From Agroathelia rolfsii (taxonomy: Eukaryota > Basidiomycota > Agaricomycetes > Amylocorticiales > Amylocorticiaceae), in the NCBI GenBank assembly GCA_018343915.1, contig JABRWF010000002.1, positions 5,084,001 through 5,148,000 on the forward strand: a stretch of 64,000 bases of DNA, written 5' to 3'. The translations under genes were made by a program, and so were the position numbers. The number at the start of each line of letters is the position of its first letter. The first letter of the stretch is position 1. The notes below the pieces were generated by a model that was not told the origin of the DNA, did not search any database, and was given only the letters and a program-made list of their open reading frames with translations. Shown one piece after another: positions 45,038 through 56,908 of the stretch.

Positions 45038-45862
45038 AAAATAAAAGCCATAAAACATATTCTATGTAACTACCTGTTAAGTCTCAGACGGACAGGGATA
45101 GCAGAAAAGGGAAGGGGCAGAGCAGAATGGAAGTAGAGATGGAGTGAACAGGAGTAGAGATGGGAGAGTGGATAGGAAAGGAGAGGGGTGACCGGACTTG
45201 GCCAAGACATATGTGTCAGGCCCTTGCCTAGTTATAGTCCAGGACAGGAGTCAGACAGGAGAAGGGGAACTAAGTTGATTTCCAAACTGAGGTAGCTAGG
45301 TACATGCTAGGTCGGTATAAATACTATAGTAGCAGGAGGATACCAAGAGGAATAGAAATAAAGTAAGACGGAGAGTGGGAAACCAAATACGGGGCATGAA
45401 TGGGCCAAAACTATCTATGTGAATAAGGGTACCAGAACGTGTGGGGAAAATGATGGGAAAACAGGATACGTGAGAAGAGGAAAAGACTCTAGGACTCCAG
45501 TCGGGCACCAAGCAAGGGGTTGCTGGTTCCGACACCCAAATCATAGAGGGCAGAGAGCGGAAGTTGGGAGCCAGAGAGGTGTCTTTAGTTGTTGGATAGT
45601 AGTGGGCAAGGGTGAGTGGGGATATGTCAGAAATGTTGGAGTGGAAGCTACTTGTGCGCGGAGGGGGTTGTGATACTACCTGAGAAAAATAGATGTAGAA
45701 TTATCAATTCTTGACGGAATCACGTAAACCAGGGCTCAATTAAAAGCCAATATGCTAATCTATATGCTAGAATAAACTTAGAATATCGCCTATTTTACTC
45801 CCTGAGTTATAAAGCTAGACATCTAAAATAGCAAAATATAGAACATGTTTTGTAGATTACTG
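45038..45862. repeat. right terminal inverted repeat of Tc1-like element, split by Y
   Basis: Segments 45038-45074 and 45681-45862 match the left TIR in reverse complement. It ends ATTACTG then TA at 45863-45864. Confidence 0.87.
45075..45675 (-). mobile_element. solo LTR family Y (reverse)
   Basis: 601 bp, TGTTAAGTCTCAGACGG to GGGGGTTGTGATA, exact TSD CTACC at 45070-45074 and 45676-45680. Confidence 0.93.
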
Positions 45863-46038
45863 TATGAGATCTTTGGTATTGCAATAGTAGACCTTGCTTG
45901 AAAGTTTTGTAGACTTGGAGTAAAGCTTGGTGACTAGAGCACTCTAAAGCAAGTGAAAGCTAAAACTAGGTACAAGTTATATACACTTGTAATTCCCAGG
46001 CCTTGGAAGAAGTAAAATAGCCCTTATAGGCTACCTTA

Positions 46039-46886
46039 TGTCACAGGCCTAAGGCAATATCCTGCAATACTATGATTTTAGCTATTAATACTATGATGAT
46101 ATATTCTGTGAAAGACTATGAAAGATAAGGAATAGTTAATACAACCTAGTACAGGGCCAGCAGTAACGCCTCTAGGGTTTCCAACCCTGAGGTTACTTAT
46201 AAGAACAAAGCTATGATTAGGATAACTATAATAACTGTGACTTATGACTTGGACTTGTAGGAGCGGTATAGAGACAAGGAAATACTCTTAAGGCTGATAG
46301 ACACTTGAAGGGGACTTTAGACAGTGAGACAATAATACTAGAATTGACGAAAGAGGTCTGTGAGATGGGGAACATCTCTTAGACCTTAAAGGTTTAAATA
46401 CATGATGGTATACTATTGTTCTCTATATTGGTACGCTCTCCTAGCTTCTAACCCTTACTAAATACTCCAATATAACTCCTAGGATCCTCCTTGATTGTTC
46501 CAATGATTATCATGATGTGTTGTGGTTCCTATGTAACTGTGATAGTGCCTGGAAGATAGAAAATGTAAAGTTACGCTCTTTTGTGTGACGTGACGCGTGA
46601 CATGTCACAACCAGCGCGACAGTAAAAGGGAGCGGAAACAATGATATACCTTCTTCTAAGCCTTGGGCTTAGAGCTAAGCTATGATCAAATCATAAACTA
46701 TGATTTGCTGTAATATACTATGACTTATAAGTAATATACTGTGAGATGCTATGTATCATAGCCTCTATACCATGATTTGTGGCTTGATAATAATAATATT
46801 AAATACTTGGTAAACCTGAATGTATGCTTATTAAACATGAATAAATGCTATAGTGTCTATGGCATGGTATAACTATGGTTGTGACA
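46039..46886. mobile_element. solo LTR family R
   Basis: 848 bp, TGTCACAGGCCTAAGG to GGTTGTGACA, exact TSD CCTTA at 46034-46038 and 46887-46891. Carries a dense TGAC/GTCA cluster at about 46585-46612. Confidence 0.92.
46583..46622. promoter_or_regulatory. TGAC/GTCA dyad cluster in R LTR
   Basis: GTGTGACGTGACGCGTGACA followed by TGTCACAACC: overlapping TGAC and GTCA cores including an exact TGACATGTCA palindrome. Conserved in reverse at about 48717-48740. It looks like a binding-site cluster; the factor is unknown. Confidence 0.5.
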
Positions 46887-46958
46887 CCTTATACTTTATA
46901 GAGGTTTTTGTAGGTACTAGTTGAGTTTTGGTGGTAAGAGTTAGGTATACTCTTGACA

Positions 46959-47213
46959 GTATTAATTTTATATATATATATTAATTGTGAAATATGAGAT
47001 AAAAGAATACAAAAGATACAAAAGAAATTATTGTTATAATACATACAAAAAGTCTGTGTTATATTTGTAGCTATTTATTATCCTTATTATCCAATAAGAA
47101 GCATATGATCTATTAAACAAACTAAATTAAGAGCCCACTATAAAAGGGGTTTTACTACCTACCCATATACCTTTAAGAGGGTTAGTATCTTTTGGTTATA
47201 TTAAGAGCATAAG
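46959..47213 (+). mobile_element. degraded LTR end, family T-like
   Basis: The end (GGTTATATTAAGAGCATAAG, continuing as CCTTGGTA at 62327-62334) resembles the T terminus GTCATGTCAAGAGTACAAGCCTTGACA. The AT-rich left part (46959-47100) matches nothing I can name. Confidence 0.45.
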
Positions 47214-48434
47214 TGTTATAAGTTGCTTGTTGTATTGTAAATTTATTTAAGATTTCTCATTATTTTTCTGATTTTTCTCCAATTTTTCTCTATTTTTTAG
47301 TATATAACATGTATATTATATAAGCAGACATTACATAAGTATTCTAATAACTAAGCAAAGTCATGTGATTAGTCATTATGTGACTGGCCATCATGTGACC
47401 ACTAGTCATGTGACTTATTATGTAAAGCAGGTCTAGAGTATAGGTCTAGAACATGATATTATCATAGACTCACTATAGTACAATATCACATTATACTTAG
47501 CACCTCTGTGCACAGACCATGTACCAGGTGCACAGACCAGGTGGAATTAGTATATAACCCTATAGTACCTCTACCTGAAGACCCTAGATTTGTTCTCTTT
47601 GTCTTCAGGTAAGCACAATAGTGCTTTGTATCAAGTAGTTAACTAATATAATAAAAACTTTGTCTTCAGAGTCCCTATCTCTCTCTCTCTCTCTCCCCAT
47701 TAAAAATCCTCTTGGCTTAGTACTAGAGATTATAGGCGTGCTTTGTGCTGCTTATAGAAGAGACAAGCTTAGTGCGAGTCTTAGTGTGCATGCATAAGAC
47801 AGCTTCAGCCCTTGTGGTGACCATTTGTATTTGCAATAATACAAAACCTAATATAATGCTCAGTGCACCTAAAGTAAATAAAGGCTTGCTCTATGTTTAT
47901 CAAGGCTAAGAGACCCTGCATGCCCATTTGTATACATAAGAAACTTTGTGTCTCAATGGTAGACCTTGCTTAAAGACTTTGCAAGTCTAGAGTAAAGCTT
48001 AGTGATCAGCAAGCTCAGAGTTGAGTGAGAATAAAGACAGTATACAAGGCATATCCATCCTTGCATCCCAGGCCTTAGGAGTTGTAAAATAGCCATTACA
48101 GGCTACCCCGTACCTTACAGGGGTTAATATAGGCTCTGGTTGAGTTTTGGTGGCAAGAGTCAGGTGTACTCTTGACACTAGGCCTATAGAGCCTGTCCCT
48201 ACCCCTCTCTCTCCCTCATAAAATCCTCTCTGCTCCATACTAAGAGGTAGTAGGTATGCTCTGTGCTACCTATTATTTAGAGGCTGCTTTATGCTCCTCT
48301 ATATATATACTGTCAAGGCTCACACTCTTAACTACCTTAACCAACTAAAGTGATGTCACCCAATACACTACACAATATATGCTATACCGCTAATAAGTCT
48401 CCTAGTGTATTCTAAGCTTGCAAAGCTTTCCACT

Positions 48435-49284
48435 TGTCACAACCCTAGTTGTACCATGTCATAGTTATTATAGCATTTAGTTATGTTTACCAAGCAAATA
48501 TCTGGAATTACCATGCAGGTGTCAAAGGATTTCTTAGAGATTATATCAAGCCATATAAAAGCCATAGCATATTATACTTCATATTACACTAGTTACAAGT
48601 CATAGTATATCATAGTAAGCTATAGTTGCTATTTTATCATAGCTCAGTTCTAAGCCTTAGGCTTAGAAAGAGGTATACCTATATTTCCGCTCCCTTGCTG
48701 CCATTGCTACGCTGGTTGTGACATGTGACATGTCACGTCACAAAAAGAGCGTAACTTTGCAATCTCTCATCTTCAGGCACTATCACAGGTACAAAGGGAC
48801 TACAGCACATGCTGCTGATCACTGGAACAATCAAGGATAATCTTAGGAGTAATACTAGATTATTAGTAAGGATTAGAAGCTAGGAAAGCGTACCAAAGTA
48901 AGAGAACAATAGCATACAAATCATGTATTTAAGTTACTAAGGTCTAAGAGATGTCCCCTATCTCACAGACCTCTTTTGTCAATTCTATTGTCTTTTCCCT
49001 TGTCTAAAGTCCCTTCACAAGCCACTACTAGCTCTAAGAATATTTCCTTGCCTCTGTATTATTTCCTGCAAGCCCAAGTTATAGTCAAAGCTATTATAAG
49101 TCATAGTTCACCATTCTATAGTTAACCTTAGGGTTGGAAACCCTGAGAGCGTCACCTCCAGCCTTGGATTAGGCTAGAGAAGTCATAAGATTTTACTAAC
49201 AATTCCATAGAAACTATTCACAGTGTTCATAGTATTCATAGTATTATTCATAGTATTATTGTTTATTGCTATAGACCTGTGACA
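48435..49284. mobile_element. solo LTR family R (opposite orientation)
   Basis: 850 bp, TGTCACAACCCTAGTTG to CCTGTGACA, exact TSD CCACT at 48430-48434 and 49285-49289. Confidence 0.93.
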
Positions 49285-49533
49285 CCACTGGGCTATTGTT
49301 TGCTAATAACATATACATAGTGCTTAGTATTGGTATGTAGTACTATACTTCTATTATGTATAGAGGTTTGGCTTAAAGGAGATACTACTCCCAAGTTCAC
49401 ACAATTGCTCTTATATATTAGGGACTTTAAAATAAGAGGTAGGGGTATAGGGGTAGTGCAGGAGGAGAAATGTGGGCATAGAGCTTACATAGTCCTTATA
49501 CAACCTAGGGGCTGACTAAGCATACTAGGAGGG

Positions 49534-50485
49534 TGTTACAAGTCAATCCATGTACTATAAATTTATTTAGAATTTCTTATTATTTTTCCAAATTTTCCCT
49601 GATTTTTCTTGATTTTTTGGTATGTAATATGTATATTATATAAGTGGATATTACATAAGTACCCTGATGACTAAGCAAGTCATGTGACTAGTCATCATAT
49701 AACCAGCCATTATGTGACCACTAGTCATATGACATATTATGTAAGTAAAGCCTAGAGTATAGGTCTAGACTATAACATCATTATAGATTTATTATGATGT
49801 GATATCACATCATACTTAGCATTACTGTGCATAGACCATGTACCAAGTATACAGACCAGGTGGAATTAGTATATAACCCTGTAGTGTCTCTACCTAAAGA
49901 CCCCAGATTTGTTCTCTTTATCTTTAGGTAAGTATGGTAGTACTTTGTATTAAATAGTTGACTAATATAATAAAAACTTTGTCTTCAGAGCCTATCTCTT
50001 TCCCCTCCCCTCTCAAATCCTCTCTACTCTATGCTAGGAGGTTATAAGCATGCTCTATGCTGCTTATAGAAGAGACATGCTTAGTACTCTTTCTGTGTAT
50101 GCACATAAAACAGGTCTAGCCCTAGTAGTGACTATTTATGTCTGCAATAACACAATATACATAGTACTCAGTGTACTCAAGCAAGTAAAGGCTCTGCCCT
50201 GCACTTGTTGAGGTTAAGATACCCTAACACCTACTTGTATATACAAGAACACTAGTGTCTCAACAATAGCCTTTACTTGAAAGTCTAGCAGACTTGGAGT
50301 AAAGCTTAGGGATTGATGAGCTCTGGTGTGAGTAACAATAAGAACAGTGCATAGGGAAGTATACACCCTTGCATCTTAAGCCTTAGGAGAAGTAAAATAA
50401 CTATTACTGGTTACCTTGTATCTTAGAGGGGTTTTTGTAGGCATTAGTTAAGTTTTGGTGACAAGAGTCAGATGTACTCTTAATA
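49534..50485 (+). mobile_element. 5' LTR of gypsy element 3
   Basis: 952 bp, TGTTACAAGTCAATCC to GTACTCTTAATA. TATATAA at 49870-49876; leader AGATTTGTTCT at 49905-49915; intron-like segment begins at about 49928. Confidence 0.92.
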
Positions 50486-50487
50486 TT

Positions 50488-50498
50488 AGAACAAATCT
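50488..50498 (+). promoter_or_regulatory. self-priming primer-binding site, gypsy element 3
   Basis: AGAACAAATCT, 2 nt after the LTR, exact complement of the leader at 49905-49915. Confidence 0.75.
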
Positions 50499-51604
50499 CC
50501 CTTTTTCTGCACTAGCTGCTTCATGCACTAGAGGTGGTATAGTGAGCCACATTATTTTGAGCAAAAACAATTACCGTAAAAAATTTAAAGTAAACTACTA
50601 TAGTCATTTTATATACAAAGTAGTAGTTTTCTATTTTACATCTTTCTTGTTTTAGGAGTATTCTTGGCCAGATTGCAAGTGGTATTAGCATCTATGGTTG
50701 CATTGGTTTTTTTGAGCTATTAAAGGGAACATCACCCAAGTGGATAGATGAAAAAGACTCTGGTTGCTACAAGTAGCCCAAAAACAAGTAAAAACCTTAG
50801 TAGAATTAGGCCTAGCTCAAAGGGCAAAAACAAAAAACTTTTACTACTATATAAATTACTTTAGGAGTCTCTAGTAACTACTATTAAGCTTGCCCACCAT
50901 TTCACACCAAGACTACAATCCTAGTCAAACCCCAGAAGGAGAAAGTAGTAAAGACACCTCTTTAGGAGAATACAAATCCTCCAACAAAGAAAATCCCACT
51001 TTTCTGCCACCCTTCCTATTTGCACAAACATCCACTCTTCCCACCCCTTTCACCCCACATGCATAATCTCCCATGGCTAAACAACCCCAACCCCCTGCCC
51101 CAGTTACTAATGCAGATCTATTACAAATACTGGTGGCCAACCAAACTACTATAATGCAATGGATTCAAAATCAACAAGGGTCCACATCTAAACCCAAAGA
51201 AATTGGGCACCTACCTCCTATCTTTGATGGGCAATGGATTAATTTCTATCTATTTATCCAAAAGTTTCAAGCTTACCTTAAACTCAACCCTAGAGTATAT
51301 GTAACTGAGGAAGAAAAAGTCAAATATCTCTTAAGCTTGATAGTGGATGGTGCAACTGCATGGTCTAGCTTATGGTACAACAAGATAAGATGTATAGGAG
51401 AAGGAACAAGAGTAGAAAGACTGGTAGTATTTGCAGAAGTACTATAAAGTTTTAAAACCTTGTTTGGGGTATTTGATGAAAAAGTAGCAGCAAGAGACCA
51501 GCTGCAAAATCTCAGATAAGGAACCACCTCAACTAGAAACTTTGGAATAGCCTTTATACTTTTAGGGAGAAGGACAGAGTTATCTAATGATGACCTTAGG
51601 GAAA

Positions 51605-52628
51605 TGTTGAAAGATTGAATATTTACAGGCTTCATATCTTTCCAATAATTCCAATGAATACTTCAAATAATCATCTAACATTATGTCATACATGATTATT
51701 TATTTCATGATTTTACAACCATTCATTGTTGAGATATTAACAATGCTTTACATACATATATTTATTGAAATAATATGCATATATTCTTTTATTTAATATT
51801 TTCAATATTTCATTATATCTAATCTTATTGGAGATAAGATCATCATATCTGAAGTCACTTGACTTTATCATTTATGAATATCTTTTTTATAAATATTAAA
51901 CAATTCCATTTAAATATTCATTTCTTAATAATCATTGTGAATATTACTAATTGATTTTTCACGCCCTAGATCCTTGCTTATAAATTACCAAAATATTTAC
52001 TAAGCAAATTCATAATATTAGTAATGTTTATAAAATATTACTAATACAGATCTAATAATAGGATATTGAGATAAATGGACACTTTCACTTACTAATACTA
52101 TATAAATTACTGACTAAGCACACAGATTGCTTACCAAGCATATTATTCAGCAAATAGGAATATTACTAAGCTGATTTATAAGTTGATTTATAAGCAATTT
52201 TCCTTACTAAGTAGATTAGATAAGTACAGGATTAGCTTACTAATCTTGTAGAAATTAGAATATTTTGTATTATATAAGCACCAGCAAATTCGGCTAGAAA
52301 TAACAAGTTATTTCACTTGAAAATAGTGAGTTAAATAGTCTAAGGACTAGCTCACAGTACTAACTTCACTAACAGACTTACTAAGTCTACTATAAGACAA
52401 CAAGCCTTTCCTAAAGGGAAAATAAGTAGGTAGTCTCAAAGGGACACCGGCTAAGTCTTATATTAAAGATATAGAAGTAAACTAATCGCTTCCAATCTCT
52501 TGTAGATCCAAGCCTATCTACCAAGACAACCAACCCTGCACTTTTCTACAACAAGTAAGTGTTTGGTTTAAACAAGGTTTACAGTAGTGCACACATGTAT
52601 TACATTCTATATCATAACCCTTTCATTA
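51605..52628. mobile_element. solo LTR family Q, copia-like ends
   Basis: A 1,024-bp insertion starting TGTTGAAAGATTG and ending CCCTTTCATTA; TSD GGAAA at 51600-51604 and 52629-52633 restores the gag sequence exactly. The TGTTGAAAG start is common in Ty1/copia LTRs. It has no match elsewhere in the window. Confidence 0.75.
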
Positions 52629-53219
52629 GGAAAAATACCTGGAAAAGATGAATATGAAACTTAGATGCATCATCATAGGTTAGGATAGGGATACCTCTAC
52701 CCTGCAACTCCTCATGAGTACTGCATACAATGCAGAAGTAAACCTTATGAAGGAAGAAATGTTATCCAGCCATAGATTCTGGTATAACAACAACCCACAA
52801 ACAGACCTCTAGTATAGCAACCCTAATACAATGGACATTTCAGCTACCATCTTGGGAGGGAAACCCAAGCCATCAAAAAACCCATTTATAAGTGCAGGAT
52901 CTGCCTAGCAATCCTCCCTGTTGTAAGTAGCTGTAATGCAAAATCACACTGCTACAACATCCAACAACCTGTTCTGACAAAATGACATTGTATATTATAA
53001 TTGTCAGAAAAAGGGTTACATTGCCTGGGATTGTCAAAGCCCAAAAGTAGACAGGGTGAAAACCAATAATCTATTCCAAAAGGTGGCCATGGCTTCATCA
53101 GCAACACCAATGCTAATACCGGTAGTAGATGGCCAGAATTTGTCCACTATAACATAGTAAGACATACTTAATATACTGCAAGAACAGGATCAGATGATTG
53201 TGGCCCTTAAAGACAAGTT

Positions 53220-53229
53220 GGGTTTTTAG
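53220..53229 (+). other. -1 frameshift site at gag-pol junction, element 3
   Basis: TTG GGT TTT TAG as in element 1; the -1 frame continues LEWSEYKAN into protease. Confidence 0.65.
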
Positions 53230-56200
53230 AATGGTCAGAGTATAAGGCCAATACTTCTAACCTATACGTACAAAATAAAATTTCTTCTTTCTCCATTTCT
53301 TCTTCATTCTCAATTTCTTCTTCATCTGTACAAGGTATAAATAGACAATACCTGAAAATTCCTCTTATGTTCTATAGACATTTTTCTACTATTTCCATTT
53401 CTGCAATAATTAATTCTGGAGCTTCCTCTACTTTTATTAATAAAAAATTTATAGACAAAAATAATATAAAAACACTGAAATTACAAAAACCAATTCCTCT
53501 ATACAATATTGATAATTCACCCAATGCAATCAGATACATCTCAGAATATGTCATACTTTCAACCTAGATAGGTATAGAATGACAAAGGCTAGTTTTCTTA
53601 GTAGTAGATATTGGTATAGAGGATGTAATCCTAGGTATTGATTAGTTATAACTAGAAAATCCTCTTATCAACTGGAAAAAAGGGCATGTTACTCTAATGG
53701 ACAATTTGTTAAAAGATAAGGAATACAAAAAAAATAAATAAAATCATAAAAGATGAGGACTCTTCTCTATTATTGGCAGCAACCTTGGGTTTACTGCCTC
53801 AATACCAGAAATATACCAAACTCTTCTCTAAAGCAGAGTCCCAATGGTTCCCTACTAGCAAACTCTATGATCATAAAATAGAGTTAGTAGAAGGAGCCAA
53901 AATGAAGAGGGCTAAGGTATATTCATTATTAATCCTAGAGTTGAAAGAATTGAATGCATATTTAGAGGAAAACTTAGCCAAAGAATATATAAGAAAATCA
54001 CAAAGTCCTTATGCATCTCTATTTTTCTTTATTCCAAAGAAGAATAGGAAACTTAGGCCTATAGTAGATTATTGTTAACTCAATAATATCACAATAAAAA
54101 ACTCCTACCCACTTCCTCTAATCTCCTCTATTGTGGATGGACTCTCTTGGGCAAAAGTGTTTACCAAATTGGACTTATAATAGAGATATAATAATGTCTT
54201 AATTAAAAATAGACACCAAGAACAAGCAGTCTTCATAACCCCTTAAGGACTATTTAAACCCCTTGTAATGACCTTTAGTTTATGCAATGCCCCAGCTACT
54301 TTCTAAGCTATAATGGATGAAATATTTACAGACCTAATTGCACAAGGATTAGTGTATGTCTATATTGACAATATTATAGTTGCCACAGCCAGCTCAGAAA
54401 AACACCAATGTTTAGTACATGAAGTACTTAAGAGATTAGCAGAAAACAATCTTTTTGCTAATTTGGAAAAATGCCTATTTGAAGTCTCTAAGGTGGAATT
54501 CCTAGGTGTAATAATTGGCTACAATTGTATATAAATGACCAATAAAAAAGTCCAAGCCATCCTTAACTAGCTAACCCCTACAACAGTCAAGGATGTTTAG
54601 AAGTTCAGAGGACTAGCCAACTATTACCAAAGATTTATCAAGGGGTTCAGCAAGATTACTAAACCCCTAGATAGGTTAACTACCAAAGGTACTTGGAAAT
54701 GAGAAAAAGAAGAATAAGAATCATTCAACTATCTCAAGAAGGCTTTTACTACTGCCCTAGTATTAGCTATCTACAATTACCAGTGAGAAAGTTGGATTGA
54801 AACTGATGCCTTAGAATATGCAATAGGAGGAGTATTCTCCCAGTTGCAGGATAATGGTGAATGGCACCCTATTGCCTTCTATTTCAAATCCATGAATAAC
54901 ACATAAAGAAATTATAACATCTAGGATAAGGAAATGCTTGCAATTATTTGAGCACTGGAAGAATAGCACCACTACATTATTGAGTTACCTAAACTGGTGG
55001 AGATCTGGTCAGATTACAAAAACTTGGAATATTGGGCAGTAAGTCAACACCTGAGCCATTGACAAGCACATTAGTATCAGATCCTACAATAATATAATTT
55101 TGTATTATGTTACAAAAAAGGATCAACCAATGGATGAGCTGATGCCCTATCTAGAAGACTGGATTTTTATACCAAAGACTCCCAGGATAACCTCAATGTC
55201 ACTGTACTCTAATTCTCCCACTTTAAAATAATAGCTGCTAAAAGAGGACATATACTAGTTGAAGGTGAAAAGGAGATCTTGGCAGAAATTAGAAAGGAGA
55301 GCACCAAGTTGCTAGAATCCCTCTATTGAATTGTCAAGATTGGCCTACAATGGATTATACTAGGATTGCAGGATTGGGAAACAGAGAATGGATTGGTTTT
55401 ATACAGAGAAAAAGTCTTTATACCCCTAAAAAAGGAACTCAAGGAAAGATTTTGGCTAAATACTATGATTCAGCCCTTACTAGTCATTTCAGGCATATAA
55501 AAACCTTAGAATTCATTAGCAGAAATTACTACTGGATTAACATAACAAAAGAAATAAACCAGTATGTAGACTCTTGCTTACTCTGTCAAGCAAATAAACT
55601 AAGCCAATAAGCATTACCTGAACTCCTCCAACCTTTACCTATACCTGGAAAACTATGGGAATATATTACCTCAGATTTGATAGTCAAACTACCTAAGTCA
55701 TAAGGGTTTAACTCAATTCTAGTAGTAGTAGATAGGCTTACAAAATTGGCATATTTCATATCAACCAATAAAAATATATCAGCCAAGGATATAGCTAATT
55801 TCTATGTTGAAAATGTGTTTAAATTACATAGTACCCCATCAACATGGACATTGGACCAAGGACCTCAGTTTGCTAGTTAAGTGATGAAAGATATACATGC
55901 TAGTCTACACATTAAAATAGCCTTATCCACTGTATATTATCTACAAAGTGATGGATAAACTAAGTATATTAATCAAGAAGTAGAGTAATATCTAAGAATC
56001 TTTTGTAATCACAGGCAAACAAATTGGGTAGAATTGTTACCTTATATAGAATTTATGCATAATAATAGGAAAAATAAGAGTATACATGCTAGTGCTTTTG
56101 AATTAATCTATGGCTACATTCCAAATTGGAAAGTAAGGGACATTCCAAATCTGACTCCAGAAGCCTTTAATTAGATTGAAAATGCTAAGGAAGTATGAAA

Positions 56201-56783
56201 AGAGGCACAGGCAGCATTAGGTTTGGTAAAAGAACAAATGGAATAATTACACAATAAAGGAAAAAAGATGTTTCCAGATTTAGAAGAAGGACAAGAAGTT
56301 TGGCTAAATACACAAAATTTAAAGCTTGATAGACCATCCAAGAAGTTAAGTCAGAAATGGATTGGCCCCTATAAAGTGGAGAAAAAGCTAAATAACTTGA
56401 ACTATCAGTTGGACCTTCCAGCTAATCTTAAAATCCATAATGTGTTCTATGTTCACTTGCTAAAACTACATCATACCTTAGAACATCACTAAAAGCCTTT
56501 ACCTTCAGTAGAAGTAGAAGGAGAAAAAGAGTACAAAATAGAAGAAGTACTTAACTCAAGGATATGGCAGGGAAAACTAGAATTTCTGGTAACATGGAAA
56601 GGATACCCAGGGGAACAAACATGGGTTAGAGAATCAGATATACATGCAGATAATGCAATTAGAGAATTCTATAAGTCCAATCCTAGTGCTCTAAGAAAAC
56701 TTAGTGCTGTATTATTTAATCTTCTCCTATTCCAAAACTGGGATAATCTGATAGAATAGCAATCTAAGGCAGATTGCCCCTAA
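53230..56783 (+). pseudogene. pol: pol of gypsy element 3
   Basis: Protease (53367-53567; INSGASSTFINKKFI, catalytic Asp changed to Asn). RT (53780-54640; RKSQSPYASLFFFIPKKN, then VYIDNIIVA in the catalytic box). RNase H (about 54700-55170). Integrase (55270-56150) with a damaged HHCC finger and DDE core (TLDQGPQFAS). Chromodomain after YVHLLKLH: EYKIEEVLNSRIWQGKLEFLVTWKGYPGEQTWV (about 56530-56640). Stop TAA at 56781-56783. Chromodomains guide chromoviruses to heterochromatin, which fits the nested layout. Confidence 0.9.
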
Positions 56784-56908
56784 GGAAGGGGTAATGTTAC
56801 AAGTTGATCCATATACTATAAATTTATTTAGAATTTCTCATTATTTTTTCCAAATTTTCCCTGATTTTCTTGATTTTTTGGTATATAATATGTATATTAT
56901 ATAAGTGG

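Larger units (their letters stand above)
8604..45862 (-). mobile_element. Tc1/mariner-like transposon, split by a 35-kb gypsy nest
   Basis: Both ends can be recognised: left TAGTAACCCACAAAA and right (reverse complement) CAGTAATCTACAAAA, each next to TA. Long terminal inverted repeats of ~220 bp (8604-8824 and 45038-45862, the right one containing a Y LTR) surround a minus-strand transposase. The transposase is cut by gypsy element 0 with exact TSD TCTGG at 9482-9486 and 44529-44533. Without nested insertions the element would be about 1.6 kb, normal for the family. Confidence 0.9.
8263..46958 (+). mobile_element. tail of an A LTR split by the whole Tc1/gypsy nest
   Basis: The left part (8263-8399) matches A LTR from about 'CCAAATCCTCTCTGCT' to 'GGTCCAGCCCTCTGG'. 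The right part (45865-46038 and 46892-46958) matches the same LTR from 'AGATCTTTGGTATTG' to the end CTCTTGACA. About 120 bp between them is missing, so a deletion accompanied the S/Tc1 insertions. R (46039-46886) splits the right part. Confidence 0.7.
50725..53229 (+). pseudogene. gag: gag of gypsy element 3, split by Q
   Basis: The ATG at 51073 opens a 124-codon frame: MAKQPQPPAPVTNADLLQIL, a Gln-rich helix, then FDGQWINFYLFIQKFQAYL and VTEEEKVKYLLSLIVDGATAWSSLWYNKI, a capsid-like block common in fungal gypsy gag. Same-frame coding-like sequence runs ~340 bp upstream through former Gln codons. Q interrupts at 51605-52628. The knuckle (about 52985-53030) has lost the first Cys codon (TGT to TAT) and has Tyr for His. 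Ends LKDKLGF, TAG at 53227-53229 over GGGTTTT. Confidence 0.87.

Noticed and set aside
45419..45673. 84-codon frame on the strand opposite the Y open frame
   Set aside because: Basic, Gly/Arg-rich product is what the complement of a C-rich frame gives; not found in other Y copies.
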